Shown: piece by piece, positions 25,779 to 34,053 of the stretch | Layout of the letters: every line of letters starts with the position of its first letter | Numbering within the stretch: the first letter of the stretch is position 1 | Origin: an uncultured Sphingomonadaceae bacterium | GTDB taxonomy: Bacteria; Pseudomonadota; Alphaproteobacteria; Sphingomonadales; Sphingomonadaceae | Assembly: GCA_947501325.1 (NCBI GenBank) | Contig: CANMVC010000001.1 | Span: forward strand, 1,426,001-1,490,000 | DNA: 64,000 nucleotides | Reading direction: 5' to 3' | Made by a program: the position numbers and the translations under genes | The notes under the pieces: generated by a model | The model's database searches: none | The model's input: the letters and a program-made list of their open reading frames with translations, nothing else | What the model was told of the DNA's origin: nothing

Positions 25779-26537
25779 CTATTCACCTTTCCAATCAGGT
25801 TTGCGTTTCTGGGCAAAGGCAAGCGAGCCTTCCTGCGCGTCCTTGGACATAAACACGGGGCCAGTTATTTCCGCCTGCTTCTTCCACGCTTCTTCGCTGG
25901 TCCAATCATAGCTTTCGTTGATGATTTTCTTGGTCGCTTTCAGTGCCAGAGGACCATTGGCTGCTACCGTGGCGGCCAGTTCGATTGCCGCATCCAGCGC
26001 CGGGCCATCGGTCAAGCGATTGACAAAGCCGACATCATAGGCGCGCTGGGCATCCATGAAATCACCCGTCAGTGCCATTTCCATGGCGATGCGTTTACCC
26101 ACAACCTGCTGTAGCTTGATCACGCCGCCCGCTGCCGCGACGAGCGAGCGTTTCACTTCTGGAATACCGAATTTCGCTTTGCTATTTGCTACACACAGAT
26201 CACAGGCCAAAGCCAGCTCCAGACCGCCCGCCAAGGCATAGCCTTCAACAGCTGCGATAATCGGTTTTTCAGGCCCCTTCTCGGTAATGCCGCCAAAGCC
26301 GTAGCCTTTCACAGACGGTGTCTCACCGCGCAGAAAGCCTTTCAGATCCATACCGGAGCAGAATGTTCCGCCGGCACCGGTGATGATCCCGGCGTTGAGG
26401 CTGTTATCATTGTCCAGTTGCTCCATCGCTGCGCGAATGCCTTCGGCAGCGGCCTTGGTCATCGCATTCTTGGCTTCGGGCCGGTTGATGGTGACGATGA
26501 TGAAACCGTCTTGAATATCCGTGAGTATTTCTGGCAT
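25779..26537 (-). CDS. Crotonase / enoyl-CoA hydratase family protein
   Basis: 252 residues. GTFCSGMDLKGFLRGE and EGYALAGGLELALACDLCVA form the oxyanion hole. The catalytic-loop region reads VAAAGGVIKLQQVVG, with no acidic residue where hydratases usually carry the second Glu, so it could be an isomerase or another crotonase activity. The frame extends to 26660, but the ATG at 26537 follows AAGGAG; the extension covers a palindromic repeat. It is the third gene of the acyl-CoA dehydrogenase operon. Confidence 0.87.
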   Translation of the reverse strand: MPEILTDIQDGFIIVTINRPEAKNAMTKAAAEGIRAAMEQLDNDNSLNAGIITGAGGTFCSGMDLKGFLRGETPSVKGYGFGGITEKGPEKPIIAAVEGYALAGGLELALACDLCVANSKAKFGIPEVKRSLVAAAGGVIKLQQVVGKRIAMEMALTGDFMDAQRAYDVGFVNRLTDGPALDAAIELAATVAANGPLALKATKKIINESYDWTSEEAWKKQAEITGPVFMSKDAQEGSLAFAQKRKPDWKGE

Positions 26538-26555
26538 TTTCTTCTCCTTTTCAGT

Positions 26556-26645
26556 TATGCGCCCCTGCGTAGACAGGGGTCCAACTCCTAAGATCGCATT
26601 TCGCCGATACGGCGAGAGATGGGCTCCTGCCTGCGCAGGAGCACG
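26556..26645. repeat. Dispersed palindromic repeat cluster, including CTCCTGCCTGCGCAGGAG copy 2
   Basis: Two hairpins lie in the gap upstream of the crotonase gene: CCCCTGCGTAGACAGGGG near 26564-26581, and the perfect palindrome at 26624-26641 with CAC, identical over 21 bp to 16756-16776. They lie inside a falsely extended open frame and are non-coding. Confidence 0.7.
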
Positions 26646-26656
26646 GATGGGTAATT

Positions 26657-27781
26657 TCAATCAAATAACAGACCCGCCAGTTTTGACCGTTGGTAGGCAG
26701 CGTCACCAATGAGCGCGCCATCAAAAATGGCCTTGCGCCGATGCAGCTGTGCGTCACAATCATGGGTGAAACCAAATCCGCCGTGAAACTGGATGGAGCG
26801 GTCAGCCGCCCGGCTATAGCTGCTATGCGCCTGCGCTGCCGCCATACGGACAGCCACTTCGCCGCGACCTTGCTCGCCCCAACTATAGGCTGCGCTATAC
26901 AGATGCGTGCGGGCTTTTTCATATTCGACATAATTGTCGACCGTGGGATGTTTCAGCGCCTGGAAACTGCCGATAATCTTGTCGAACTGCTTGCGGGTTT
27001 TCAGATATTCCAGCGTGTAATCAATCACAGCCTGCGACCCGCCACACATTTCGGCAGCGTGGATCAAACCTGCGGCGAGTTCGATCTTTTCAATCGTTTC
27101 GCGTGTTCGGCTAGCATCGAACAGGGCATCTGCGGAGACTGTTATGCCATCCAGAGTCAGTTCAAAACTGCGCGCGGTTTCATCGATAATCGACTCCCGC
27201 CGCAGTGCGCCTTCACCGAGCGCGCTCCGTTCGATCAGGGCAAATCGCACATCGCCGTCGACGTTGACCGAAGCGATGATCAGCTCTGCGCTGTCCGCCC
27301 ATCGTACCAGCTGCTTCTTGCCGGACAAAGAGAGACTATCGCCATCCTGTTTACCCGAACAGGTGATATTGCTCAGATCCCAATCACCGTTATCTTCTGC
27401 AAGAGCCAATGTTGCGGCTGAACCTGCTGCGATTTTCGGGAGCCAATCCGCCTGCTGCGCTTCACTGCCGCCTGCAAGCAGCGCTTGGGCCGCCAAAGTC
27501 GTGGTGGCGAAGGGGGTGCTCATGAGGTTGCGGCCCATTTGCTCGGCAATCGGAACCACTTCGGCCATCGAGAGGCCGACGCCGTCATGCGTTTCGGGGA
27601 TAGCGATGGCGAGCCAGCCGAGTTCAGCAATCTCTTTCCAGACGTCCGGATCATAGCCAAGATCGTCGTCGATCAGTGCCCGAACCTTGTCCATAGGTGA
27701 CTTGTCGCGACAGAAGTTGGTGGCAACATCCATCAATTCAATTTGCTCTTCGGTCGTGCCGATATTGCCTAGATTATCCAT
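26657..27781 (-). CDS. Acyl-CoA dehydrogenase family protein (pair B, subunit 2)
   Basis: 374 residues. The N-terminal helical part includes WLAIAIPETHDGVGLSMAE, the middle domain is degenerate (few of the usual FAD-contact motifs), and the C-terminus reads IQFHGGFGFTHDCDAQLHRR. This is the pattern of the small partner of a heteromeric acyl-CoA dehydrogenase; the neighbour encodes the partner with the canonical end. GAGAGG precedes the ATG. It lies 96 bp downstream of that partner, with a dispersed hairpin in between. Confidence 0.88.
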   Translation of the reverse strand: MDNLGNIGTTEEQIELMDVATNFCRDKSPMDKVRALIDDDLGYDPDVWKEIAELGWLAIAIPETHDGVGLSMAEVVPIAEQMGRNLMSTPFATTTLAAQALLAGGSEAQQADWLPKIAAGSAATLALAEDNGDWDLSNITCSGKQDGDSLSLSGKKQLVRWADSAELIIASVNVDGDVRFALIERSALGEGALRRESIIDETARSFELTLDGITVSADALFDASRTRETIEKIELAAGLIHAAEMCGGSQAVIDYTLEYLKTRKQFDKIIGSFQALKHPTVDNYVEYEKARTHLYSAAYSWGEQGRGEVAVRMAAAQAHSSYSRAADRSIQFHGGFGFTHDCDAQLHRRKAIFDGALIGDAAYQRSKLAGLLFD

Positions 27782-27802
27782 TTTTTCCTCTCATCCGATC
27801 AC

Positions 27803-27850
27803 CCTGAGCCTGTCGAAGGGTTCTTGCCACCACGCTTCGACAAGCTCAGC
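27803..27850. repeat. Dispersed hairpin repeat (CTTCGACAAGCTCAG type), copy 1
   Basis: CTGAGCCTGTCGAAG (27804-27818) and CTTCGACAAGCTCAG (27835-27849) pair at 14 of 15 positions. The same arms recur at 31477-31535. This is the widespread TTCGACAAGCTCAG intergenic repeat of sphingomonads and other proteobacteria. Confidence 0.8.
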
Positions 27851-27877
27851 ATGATCGCGGTCTTGTGTGATCCCAAT

Positions 27878-29092
27878 CTATCGTGTCTTAGGTAAACCAA
27901 GCGCATGCTCGGCGACAATGTTGCGCTGGATCTCCGACGTCCCGCCACCAATGGTCGCGGAGAAGCTGTTGAGATAGCTGCGGTGCCAATAGCCGTCATC
28001 CACCGCATTCTCGTCGCCGACATAATAGCCCGCCTTGGTCCCCTGAAAGCCCAGCGAAAATTCGGTCAGCTCACGAATCAACTCCGTCCGGGCCAGCTTG
28101 TTCATCAGCGGCAAGCCCATGGGTTTGTCCTGCATCAGCTGCGGCATCCGGCGGCGCGTGTTGTTGAGGTTCAGCGCCTGAATATCGATCATATATTGCG
28201 TCATCTTGTCCCGCATCACCGGATCATCCAGCAATGGTTTTCCATTCCGCATCGAGTTTTTCGCCAACTCGACAATCTGCATGACATCCAGTTCCTTGAC
28301 GAAATAACCGCCCACCGGTTTGACCTTCGCGCCGCGCTCATATTCCAGCGTCTTCATCGCCATCGACCAGCCATTGCCTTCCCCGCCGAAAAGGCAGTCA
28401 GCCGAAATCCGCGCGTCGGTGAAAAAGGTCTGCACAAAACCATATTCGCCGGTCAGCTTTTTGATCCGGCTGGTGCTGATCCCGTCAATCTTCATCGGAT
28501 TGAGGAAAAAGCTAAGGCCCTTATATTTATTCTCCGCTTCAAAATCGGTCCGCGCGAGCAAGATCATATATTTCGCCCGGTCGCCAAGCGAGGTCCATAT
28601 CTTCGAGCCGTTGAGGACATATTCATCGCCGTCCCTGACCGCTTTGAGCTGCGCATTGCCCAGATCACTGCCATGTTCCGGCTCGGAAAAGCCCTGACAC
28701 CAGATATCTTCGGCATTGAGCATGCCCTTGATATAGGTCTGCTTCTGCTCCTCCGATCCCAGATCGAGGATGAGCGGTCCGGCCCAGCCATTGCCGATGG
28801 CGTTGAGCATAATCGGCGCGTCATATTTTTTCATTGCCCGTGTGGCGACACGCTGAAATTCGCTATGCATGCCGCCGCCGCCATATTCCTTTGGCCAGCT
28901 GGCGCCGAGAAAGCCTGCTTCATACACCTTGCGCTGCCAATCGCGCAGGAAATCAAACTGCTGGTCCGTCGACACTTCCATGAAAGTCAGCGGTAGCATG
29001 AAACCGGGATCGCGAACGGTATTTTCCTTGAACCACGCGTCGGCGGCGTCGCCAAATTCCTTTAATTCAGCTGCGCTGGGTTTATCGGCCAT
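27878..29092 (-). CDS. Acyl-CoA dehydrogenase (pair B, subunit 1)
   Basis: 404 residues. The family motifs CQGFSEPEHGSDLG, SKIWTSLGDRAKYMILLART and the C-terminal TIGGGTSEIQRNIVAEHALG are complete, so FAD and CoA binding are well supported. It is the first gene of the run acyl-CoA dehydrogenase x2, crotonase, RidA, hydrolase, nitrilase. AGGAG lies 10 nt before the ATG. The putative operator at 29176 sits between it and the divergent molybdopterin oxidoreductase gene. Confidence 0.92.
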   Translation of the reverse strand: MADKPSAAELKEFGDAADAWFKENTVRDPGFMLPLTFMEVSTDQQFDFLRDWQRKVYEAGFLGASWPKEYGGGGMHSEFQRVATRAMKKYDAPIMLNAIGNGWAGPLILDLGSEEQKQTYIKGMLNAEDIWCQGFSEPEHGSDLGNAQLKAVRDGDEYVLNGSKIWTSLGDRAKYMILLARTDFEAENKYKGLSFFLNPMKIDGISTSRIKKLTGEYGFVQTFFTDARISADCLFGGEGNGWSMAMKTLEYERGAKVKPVGGYFVKELDVMQIVELAKNSMRNGKPLLDDPVMRDKMTQYMIDIQALNLNNTRRRMPQLMQDKPMGLPLMNKLARTELIRELTEFSLGFQGTKAGYYVGDENAVDDGYWHRSYLNSFSATIGGGTSEIQRNIVAEHALGLPKTR

Positions 29093-29175
29093 GGGACTGT
29101 GCTCCTGAGATTATCTTATCAATAGGGTCAGTAGCAGCGACTGCTGCCATGCCCTAATTTGGGAATCGATTGGCT

Positions 29176-29193
29176 ATTAATTGAACGATTAAA
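29176..29193. promoter_or_regulatory. Putative TetR-type operator, copy 5
   Basis: ATTAATTGAACGATTAAA differs at one position from the copy at 8154. It lies in the 144 bp divergent promoter region between the acyl-CoA dehydrogenase operon and the molybdopterin oxidoreductase gene, so it could control both. Confidence 0.65.
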
Positions 29194-29236
29194 TTCTAAA
29201 AAGCAATGGTCTGAAATATCAGTCAGGAGAGCGACA

Positions 29237-31453
29237 ATGGCAAGTGAACAGAAACATGTGATGTGCCGGGCCTGTCACGCCCATTGCGGCCTGATTGTTG
29301 ATTTCGAAGATGGCGTTCCGGTCAAAACCCATGGCGACAAGAATAATCCGGAATTTGAAGGCTATAGCTGTATCAAGGGCCGGCAGCTCGCCAATTATCA
29401 TAGTTTCGATACGCGTCTGTTGACCAGCTACAAGGGCATGAAACACGGCCAGAAGGAAGCCATCAGCTGGCGCACCGCTGCGAAAGAGATTGCAGAGCGG
29501 ATCGAAGCTATTGTCGCCGAACATGGCCCCGACAGTGTTGCGTCTTATGTCGGCACCTTTGGTTATAACAATCTCAACGGCCATGCTTTCATATTGGCGC
29601 TTATGGATGCCATTGGTTCGACGTCGGTTTACGATAGCGTCACGATTGACCAGCCGGGCAAAGGCATTGCCCGCGCACTGGTCGGTCCTTGGCTCGCCGG
29701 TGCGCCCCGCGTCGGTGATTGGGATGGCCTGATGCTGGTCGGCACCAATCCGGTTGTGTCGATGAACGGCGGACTGGGCATGAACCCGGCCAAGAAACTG
29801 CATGACGCCAAAAAGCGCGGGATGCAGCTGATCGTTATTGATCCGCGCAAGACGGACAGCGCAAAGCAAGCCGACTTGCACCTGCAATGTCGCCCAGGGG
29901 AAGACCCGGTCATTCTGGGCGCAATTGCCAAAGTCGTGATTGAAGAAAAACTTTATGACGAGCAATTCGTCGCCAATGATGTCGATGGTTTCGACGCCCT
30001 GAAAAAGGCGGTCGCCCCATTCGACCCGGCACTGGCCGCCCAACGCGCCGATGTGACAGCGGACGAAATCGTCCAGGCCGCGCGCATGTATGGTGGCTGG
30101 AAAAAGGGCAGCATCAGCGTTGGCACCGGCCCCAATATGGCGGGTGGCGGCAATATTACCGAATATCTCAACCTGTCGCTGACATCGATCATGGGCCACT
30201 GGCTGCGCGAAGGCGATATTAACCGGCGCAGCGGCGTGTTTATGAAACCCGCTCCGCCCGTCGCTGCCTCGCCGGGACCAATGGAGGCCTGGGGTTTTGG
30301 TCGCAAATTGCACAGCCGCGATCTCGAACAGAGCATTTCGGGCATGCCGACCGCCGCCCTGCCCGATGAAATCCTCACCCCCGGCGACAAGCAGGTCAAG
30401 GCGCTCATCTGCCTTGGCGGCAATCCGATGCTCGCCTGGCCCGATCAGCTCAAGACATTTGAAGCAATGAAAGCGCTCGACCTTCTCGTCTGCCTCGACC
30501 CGCGCATGTCGAAGACAGCAGAACTGGCTGACTATGTGATTGCGCCAAAGCTGCATTATGAAGTGCACGGCAATACCGCTGCACCGGAACTCTATGGCGG
30601 CTTTGGTGCAGGCTGGGGTTTTGAAAATAATTACGCGCAGGCCAGCCCGCCGATCATGGAATCGCCGGAAGGGTCCGACCTGTGCGAGGAATATGAATTT
30701 CTCCACACGCTCGCCAGTGAAATGGACAAGCCGCTCAAGATCAAAAGCTGGGCTTTGGTATCGCATCCCGATGAGCGGGAGGAAAAAGCTACAATATTCG
30801 AACCGGGTGAAACACCCGATCCGATTACCGCATGGAGCGCCGCGCTCAACGGCTCTCCCGTTCCGGTTGCCGATGTCTATGCCGACCCAGAAGCCCAGAA
30901 GGGCAAGATTATCGACGCACAGGCGTTGATGGTCCAACCCAAGCCTGCCGATTGGGAAGGCAAATTGTCGGTTGGCAATGCGGCGATGATGGAGGAGCTG
31001 GCCGGCTATGCCCAGCGGCTGGGCCAGCCGGTCGAAGAAACCGCCTTCCCGATGCGGATGATCGGACGGCGGATGACCGAAATCCACAACAGCAACTGGC
31101 ATGAAGATCCCGTGCAGCGCAAACGCGTGCCGCATCATCCCGCTTTCATGAATCCACAAGATATGGACGCGCTCGGCCTGAGCGAAGATCAACCCGTTGA
31201 GGTGGAATCGGCGCGCGCCTTCATCAGCTGCGTGGCCAAGGCGGACAAGACGGTGAAACCGGGCTGTGTGTCGCTTCCCCACAGTTGGGGCACCAATCCC
31301 GACGAGAAGGAAGACCCCATGGGCGCTGGCGGCAATACCGGCAGATTGTCTTTCAACGACCGCGACTATGACAAGCGCACCGGCATTCCGCTGATGAGCA
31401 GCATTCCGATCCGCGTAAGGGCGAAGCAAGAGGCGCTTGAGGCTGCGGAGTAA
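29237..31453 (+). CDS. Molybdopterin-dependent oxidoreductase (DMSO reductase family)
   Basis: 738 residues. An N-terminal [4Fe-4S] motif, CxxCxxxC (Cys10, Cys13, Cys17) plus Cys45, is followed by the molybdopterin domains (TYVGTFGYNN region, VIDPRKTDSAKQADLHLQ, LGGNPMLAWP) and a C-terminal cofactor-binding barrel (SLPHSWGTNP). No twin-arginine signal precedes the cluster, so a cytoplasmic enzyme is expected. The frame opens at 29159, but the ATG at 29237 has AGGAG and avoids translating through the operator. The SDR gene is 111 bp downstream. The substrate is unknown; the regulatory link suggests a redox step in the same catabolic route. Confidence 0.9.
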   Translation: MASEQKHVMCRACHAHCGLIVDFEDGVPVKTHGDKNNPEFEGYSCIKGRQLANYHSFDTRLLTSYKGMKHGQKEAISWRTAAKEIAERIEAIVAEHGPDSVASYVGTFGYNNLNGHAFILALMDAIGSTSVYDSVTIDQPGKGIARALVGPWLAGAPRVGDWDGLMLVGTNPVVSMNGGLGMNPAKKLHDAKKRGMQLIVIDPRKTDSAKQADLHLQCRPGEDPVILGAIAKVVIEEKLYDEQFVANDVDGFDALKKAVAPFDPALAAQRADVTADEIVQAARMYGGWKKGSISVGTGPNMAGGGNITEYLNLSLTSIMGHWLREGDINRRSGVFMKPAPPVAASPGPMEAWGFGRKLHSRDLEQSISGMPTAALPDEILTPGDKQVKALICLGGNPMLAWPDQLKTFEAMKALDLLVCLDPRMSKTAELADYVIAPKLHYEVHGNTAAPELYGGFGAGWGFENNYAQASPPIMESPEGSDLCEEYEFLHTLASEMDKPLKIKSWALVSHPDEREEKATIFEPGETPDPITAWSAALNGSPVPVADVYADPEAQKGKIIDAQALMVQPKPADWEGKLSVGNAAMMEELAGYAQRLGQPVEETAFPMRMIGRRMTEIHNSNWHEDPVQRKRVPHHPAFMNPQDMDALGLSEDQPVEVESARAFISCVAKADKTVKPGCVSLPHSWGTNPDEKEDPMGAGGNTGRLSFNDRDYDKRTGIPLMSSIPIRVRAKQEALEAAE

Positions 31454-31467
31454 GCGCTGCTCATAAC

Positions 31468-31544
31468 CCGTTCGTGCTGAGCCTGTCGAAGCATGGTCGG
31501 CGAAACAGCGAATGTTCACCCTTCGACAAGCTCAGGGCGAACGG
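31468..31544. repeat. Dispersed hairpin repeat (CTTCGACAAGCTCAG type), copy 2
   Basis: The arms CTGAGCCTGTCGAAG (31477-31491) and CTTCGACAAGCTCAG (31521-31535) are flanked by CCGTTCG (31468-31474) and CGAACGG (31538-31544), extending the stem. It lies between two co-directional genes and may end or attenuate transcription, as no T-run is present. Confidence 0.8.
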
Positions 31545-31564
31545 AATTCATTTGGAGACTTAAC

Positions 31565-32329
31565 ATGACCAATCCGCTATTCGATCTCACCGGCGAAGTG
31601 GCCGTCATCACCGGCGCCGGTCGCGGCATTGGCCAAGGCATGGCAAAGACGCTCGCCGATGCCGGGTGTAATGTGGTGTGTGCCTCGCGCAGCATTGACG
31701 AAATCCAGTCGGTCGCTGACGAGATCAACGCCAGCAATGCCGGCGGCCGCGCCATTGCGCAGGTTACCGATGTCACCAGTCGCGAGGATATGGACGCGCT
31801 GGCCCAGCGCGCGGTTGATGAATTTGGCCGGCTCGATATCTGGGTCAATAATGCTGGCGGCTCACTGGTCTCCGCGCCGCTGACCGAGCTCGACGAAGCC
31901 GAATGGGACAAGACCATGGCGGTCAACCTGACCTCGGTCTTTCACGGTGTGCGCGCCGCCTGCAAGCATTTTGGCGAAGGCAGCCGGATCGTCAATACCA
32001 GCTCCATGGCCGGTCAGGACCCCTTCCCCGGCAGCGGCCATTATAGCGCGGCCAAAGCCGGCGTGCTGATGCTGACCAAAACGCTGGCCCATGAACTCGG
32101 CCCCAAGACCCGCGTCAACGCCATCCTGCCCGGCTTTGTTCCGACCGAGACGGTGAAAAAAGCGCTGAGCATGACGGACGAGGATTTTATCGGATTTGAG
32201 GATACGCTCGGCCTGCCCGCCGGACGGTTGGGCACACCGCAGGATATTGGGGCGCTAACGCTTTACCTGTGCGCGCCCGCGTCGGAATGGGTGACGGGGC
32301 AATGTATCCGGATTGCCGGCACGCCTTGA
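31565..32329 (+). CDS. SDR family oxidoreductase
   Basis: 254 residues: TGAGRGIGQGMAKTLADAG, NNAGGS, active-site YSAAKAG and a C-terminal WVTGQCIRIAGTP. After beta-2 it reads ASRS, so NADP is possible. The longest frame starts at 31493 inside the hairpin repeat; the ATG at 31565 with GGAG upstream is preferred. It probably works with the preceding molybdopterin oxidoreductase, but the substrate is unknown. Confidence 0.87.
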   Translation: MTNPLFDLTGEVAVITGAGRGIGQGMAKTLADAGCNVVCASRSIDEIQSVADEINASNAGGRAIAQVTDVTSREDMDALAQRAVDEFGRLDIWVNNAGGSLVSAPLTELDEAEWDKTMAVNLTSVFHGVRAACKHFGEGSRIVNTSSMAGQDPFPGSGHYSAAKAGVLMLTKTLAHELGPKTRVNAILPGFVPTETVKKALSMTDEDFIGFEDTLGLPAGRLGTPQDIGALTLYLCAPASEWVTGQCIRIAGTP

Positions 32330-32610
32330 AGAACCACGAAACCCGAAAATGAAAGTCAAACCCGCGCATTAAGTTTACACGCAAGGCCGGTTTTTGTTTT
32401 CAGCGTTGACGCGTAAAGACTGTTTAATATCAATCTATTAACAGCAGATTCAACCCCGGTGAGTGTGACCTTTCACAAACGTCCTCTCCAAGCCGTAACA
32501 CAATTCCATATTCCCTAATGTCAAAGAATCACCTTGGACATAGCCGGTTAGAAGGGTTGTAGGAAAGCAATAGACGACCGCTTTATCCCGAAAGCATGCG
32601 CTAGAAAGAC
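32330..32610. other. AT-richer intergenic gap
   Basis: 281 bp between convergent genes. I see no convincing small gene. An imperfect palindrome TGTTTAATA/TATTAACA lies near 32421-32443. The composition is richer in A/T than its surroundings. Confidence 0.4.
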
Positions 32611-33723
32611 TCACATGGCAAATGAGGGCGTTCTGGTTCGAGGCAGTGTAGCGCTTTCGTCAGTTTCGGATAAATTATTGCAGCCGTTATCATCGACTAA
32701 ACGGGCTTGTTTGATCGGTTGCACCAATATCAGACTCAAGAAATATCCGATAATCGCGCTAGCGCCATGTCCAACAATTGGTGTGGGATATGCACCCATT
32801 GCAGCAGCCGCAATCAGGACAAACCAGCAAGCCGCGAACGTGTAGTGGACCACAGTTCGCTCGTTTTTTGGAATAAATAACACTGGGCAAACCAATGCTA
32901 TGCAACCAATCCAAAGCAATAGTCCAATTATTATATTGATATCAAAGGCTGTCCAAAGAATATGATCTACAAAGGGTACCGCTGGCAGACGGTCCGGCAG
33001 AAACAATGTTGCTGCGAACGCGATCGCACAGAAAAGAACCGCGCTGAAAGTCCATTTACCTGGTCGCATCCAACAGACAATAGCAACTGCCACAAACAGC
33101 ATGGCTGCCATCGCGCGATCAGGCTGAAGAGCCATTGCGGAACCAGCTACAAGGACCGCCAATGTGGTCCAGAAATTTTGAATTCTCGCAAAGCTAAGTG
33201 CGATCAGTGGCAGAAGAATAAGGCTGGTTTGAACGAAAAAAGGTCCCATCAACAGCCACCGTCTTGCGTCTGCGATGGCGGTGCCAAACATAGCGGTACC
33301 AAACAGACCTAAGGACCCCATTACCGCGATCACGGTGATAAAATTGCTTGTAATGCGTACAGATAGTTTCACGGCAATGGCCAACAAAATGCCAATGCAC
33401 ATCGCTGCGCCGTTGACGATTATCATTGTCAGCGGAGCGCCGGAGACAAAAAGATAAGTCAATCCGATCAAGCACGCTATCGAGCCTGCGAAGAATGTCG
33501 AAAAAGTGAACCTATCTTTCATAATATCACTCCATGTTTTTTCCGGTGAGATTTTCAATTCCAAATGAAAGCGACAGCAGGCAATCAAACATCCCAACGC
33601 GAAAATTGCGGCTTCCCTGTCATTGTCAAAGCATGAAATTTCAGCGCGCATGGCCCGCGCCCATTTTTTTCGATGATCGGGCGTCAGATGTTCGATCAGA
33701 CGCATGATGTGGTGGCGCATCAT
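32611..33723 (-). CDS. PadR-linked polytopic membrane protein with FtsW/RodA-like signatures
   Basis: 370 residues. A cytoplasmic N-terminal helix-rich segment (1-60) resembles the prefix domain of PadR-controlled permeases. About nine to ten membrane helices follow (from residue 73), then a polar C-terminal tail. Residues 151-167 (ADARRWLLMGPFFVQTS) and 198-210 (ALQPDRAMAAMLF) closely resemble the GARRWI.LGPF.xQPSE and LQPDLGTA motifs of SEDS-family proteins such as FtsW and RodA. The order and spacing agree, but the Glu of QPSE is missing. The start overlaps the padR stop (ATGA), so synthesis is coupled. A role in the envelope is possible but unproven. Confidence 0.78.
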   Translation of the reverse strand: MMRHHIMRLIEHLTPDHRKKWARAMRAEISCFDNDREAAIFALGCLIACCRFHLELKISPEKTWSDIMKDRFTFSTFFAGSIACLIGLTYLFVSGAPLTMIIVNGAAMCIGILLAIAVKLSVRITSNFITVIAVMGSLGLFGTAMFGTAIADARRWLLMGPFFVQTSLILLPLIALSFARIQNFWTTLAVLVAGSAMALQPDRAMAAMLFVAVAIVCWMRPGKWTFSAVLFCAIAFAATLFLPDRLPAVPFVDHILWTAFDINIIIGLLLWIGCIALVCPVLFIPKNERTVVHYTFAACWFVLIAAAAMGAYPTPIVGHGASAIIGYFLSLILVQPIKQARLVDDNGCNNLSETDESATLPRTRTPSFAM

Positions 33724-34028
33724 AAGGCTTTGGGTTTCAGTTGGGCGGCGAATATTGGATGGTTTTCGTCAATAAGACTCTTCGCCAAGATACGGCCAGC
33801 CGCCGACAGGCTATAAATATGACGCGGTGGCCGGCCCTCGACGCCTGATTCCTGCCAATGAGAAACAAGGATGCCCCGGTCTTCCAGCCTAGCCAGCATA
33901 GGATAAAGCGTACCGGGCTTTATTCCGGCCATTTGCATAATCTCGTATCCATGCAGGCCCTGAGGGGCATCAAGTAAGAAGATTAAAGTTAATCTGGCAG
34001 CCTTTGAAGGTTTCCTCGTTTTTCGCAT
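33720..34028 (-). CDS. PadR family transcriptional regulator
   Basis: 102 residues of the short PadR class: LTLIFLLDAPQGLHGYEIMQ is the recognition part of the winged helix, GTLYPMLARLEDRGILVSHWQ forms the wing, and RPPRHIYSLSAAG closes the domain, followed by a short C-terminal dimer helix. Such proteins usually repress a co-transcribed membrane protein gene, which is the case here (4 bp overlap). A palindrome 12 bp before the start codon is the probable autoregulatory operator. The start has no clear Shine-Dalgarno. Confidence 0.9.
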   Translation of the reverse strand: MRKTRKPSKAARLTLIFLLDAPQGLHGYEIMQMAGIKPGTLYPMLARLEDRGILVSHWQESGVEGRPPRHIYSLSAAGRILAKSLIDENHPIFAAQLKPKAL

Positions 34029-34039
34029 GGTTACTTATA

Positions 34040-34053
34040 TCGATATATATCGA
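34040..34053. promoter_or_regulatory. Putative PadR operator
   Basis: TCGATATATATCGA is a perfect 14 bp palindrome immediately upstream of the padR start, extended on the left by a further TATA. Its position fits autorepression of padR and the membrane protein gene. Confidence 0.62.

Noticed and set aside
26538-26660. N-terminal extension of the crotonase gene
   Set aside because: It translates through palindromic repeats, and AAGGAG sits directly before the ATG at 26537.
29219-31519. A 766-codon open frame antisense to the molybdopterin oxidoreductase gene
   Set aside because: It is a mirror frame of a well-supported gene; its translation shows no family motifs and starts in a hairpin repeat. 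Long antisense frames are common in GC-rich coding DNA.
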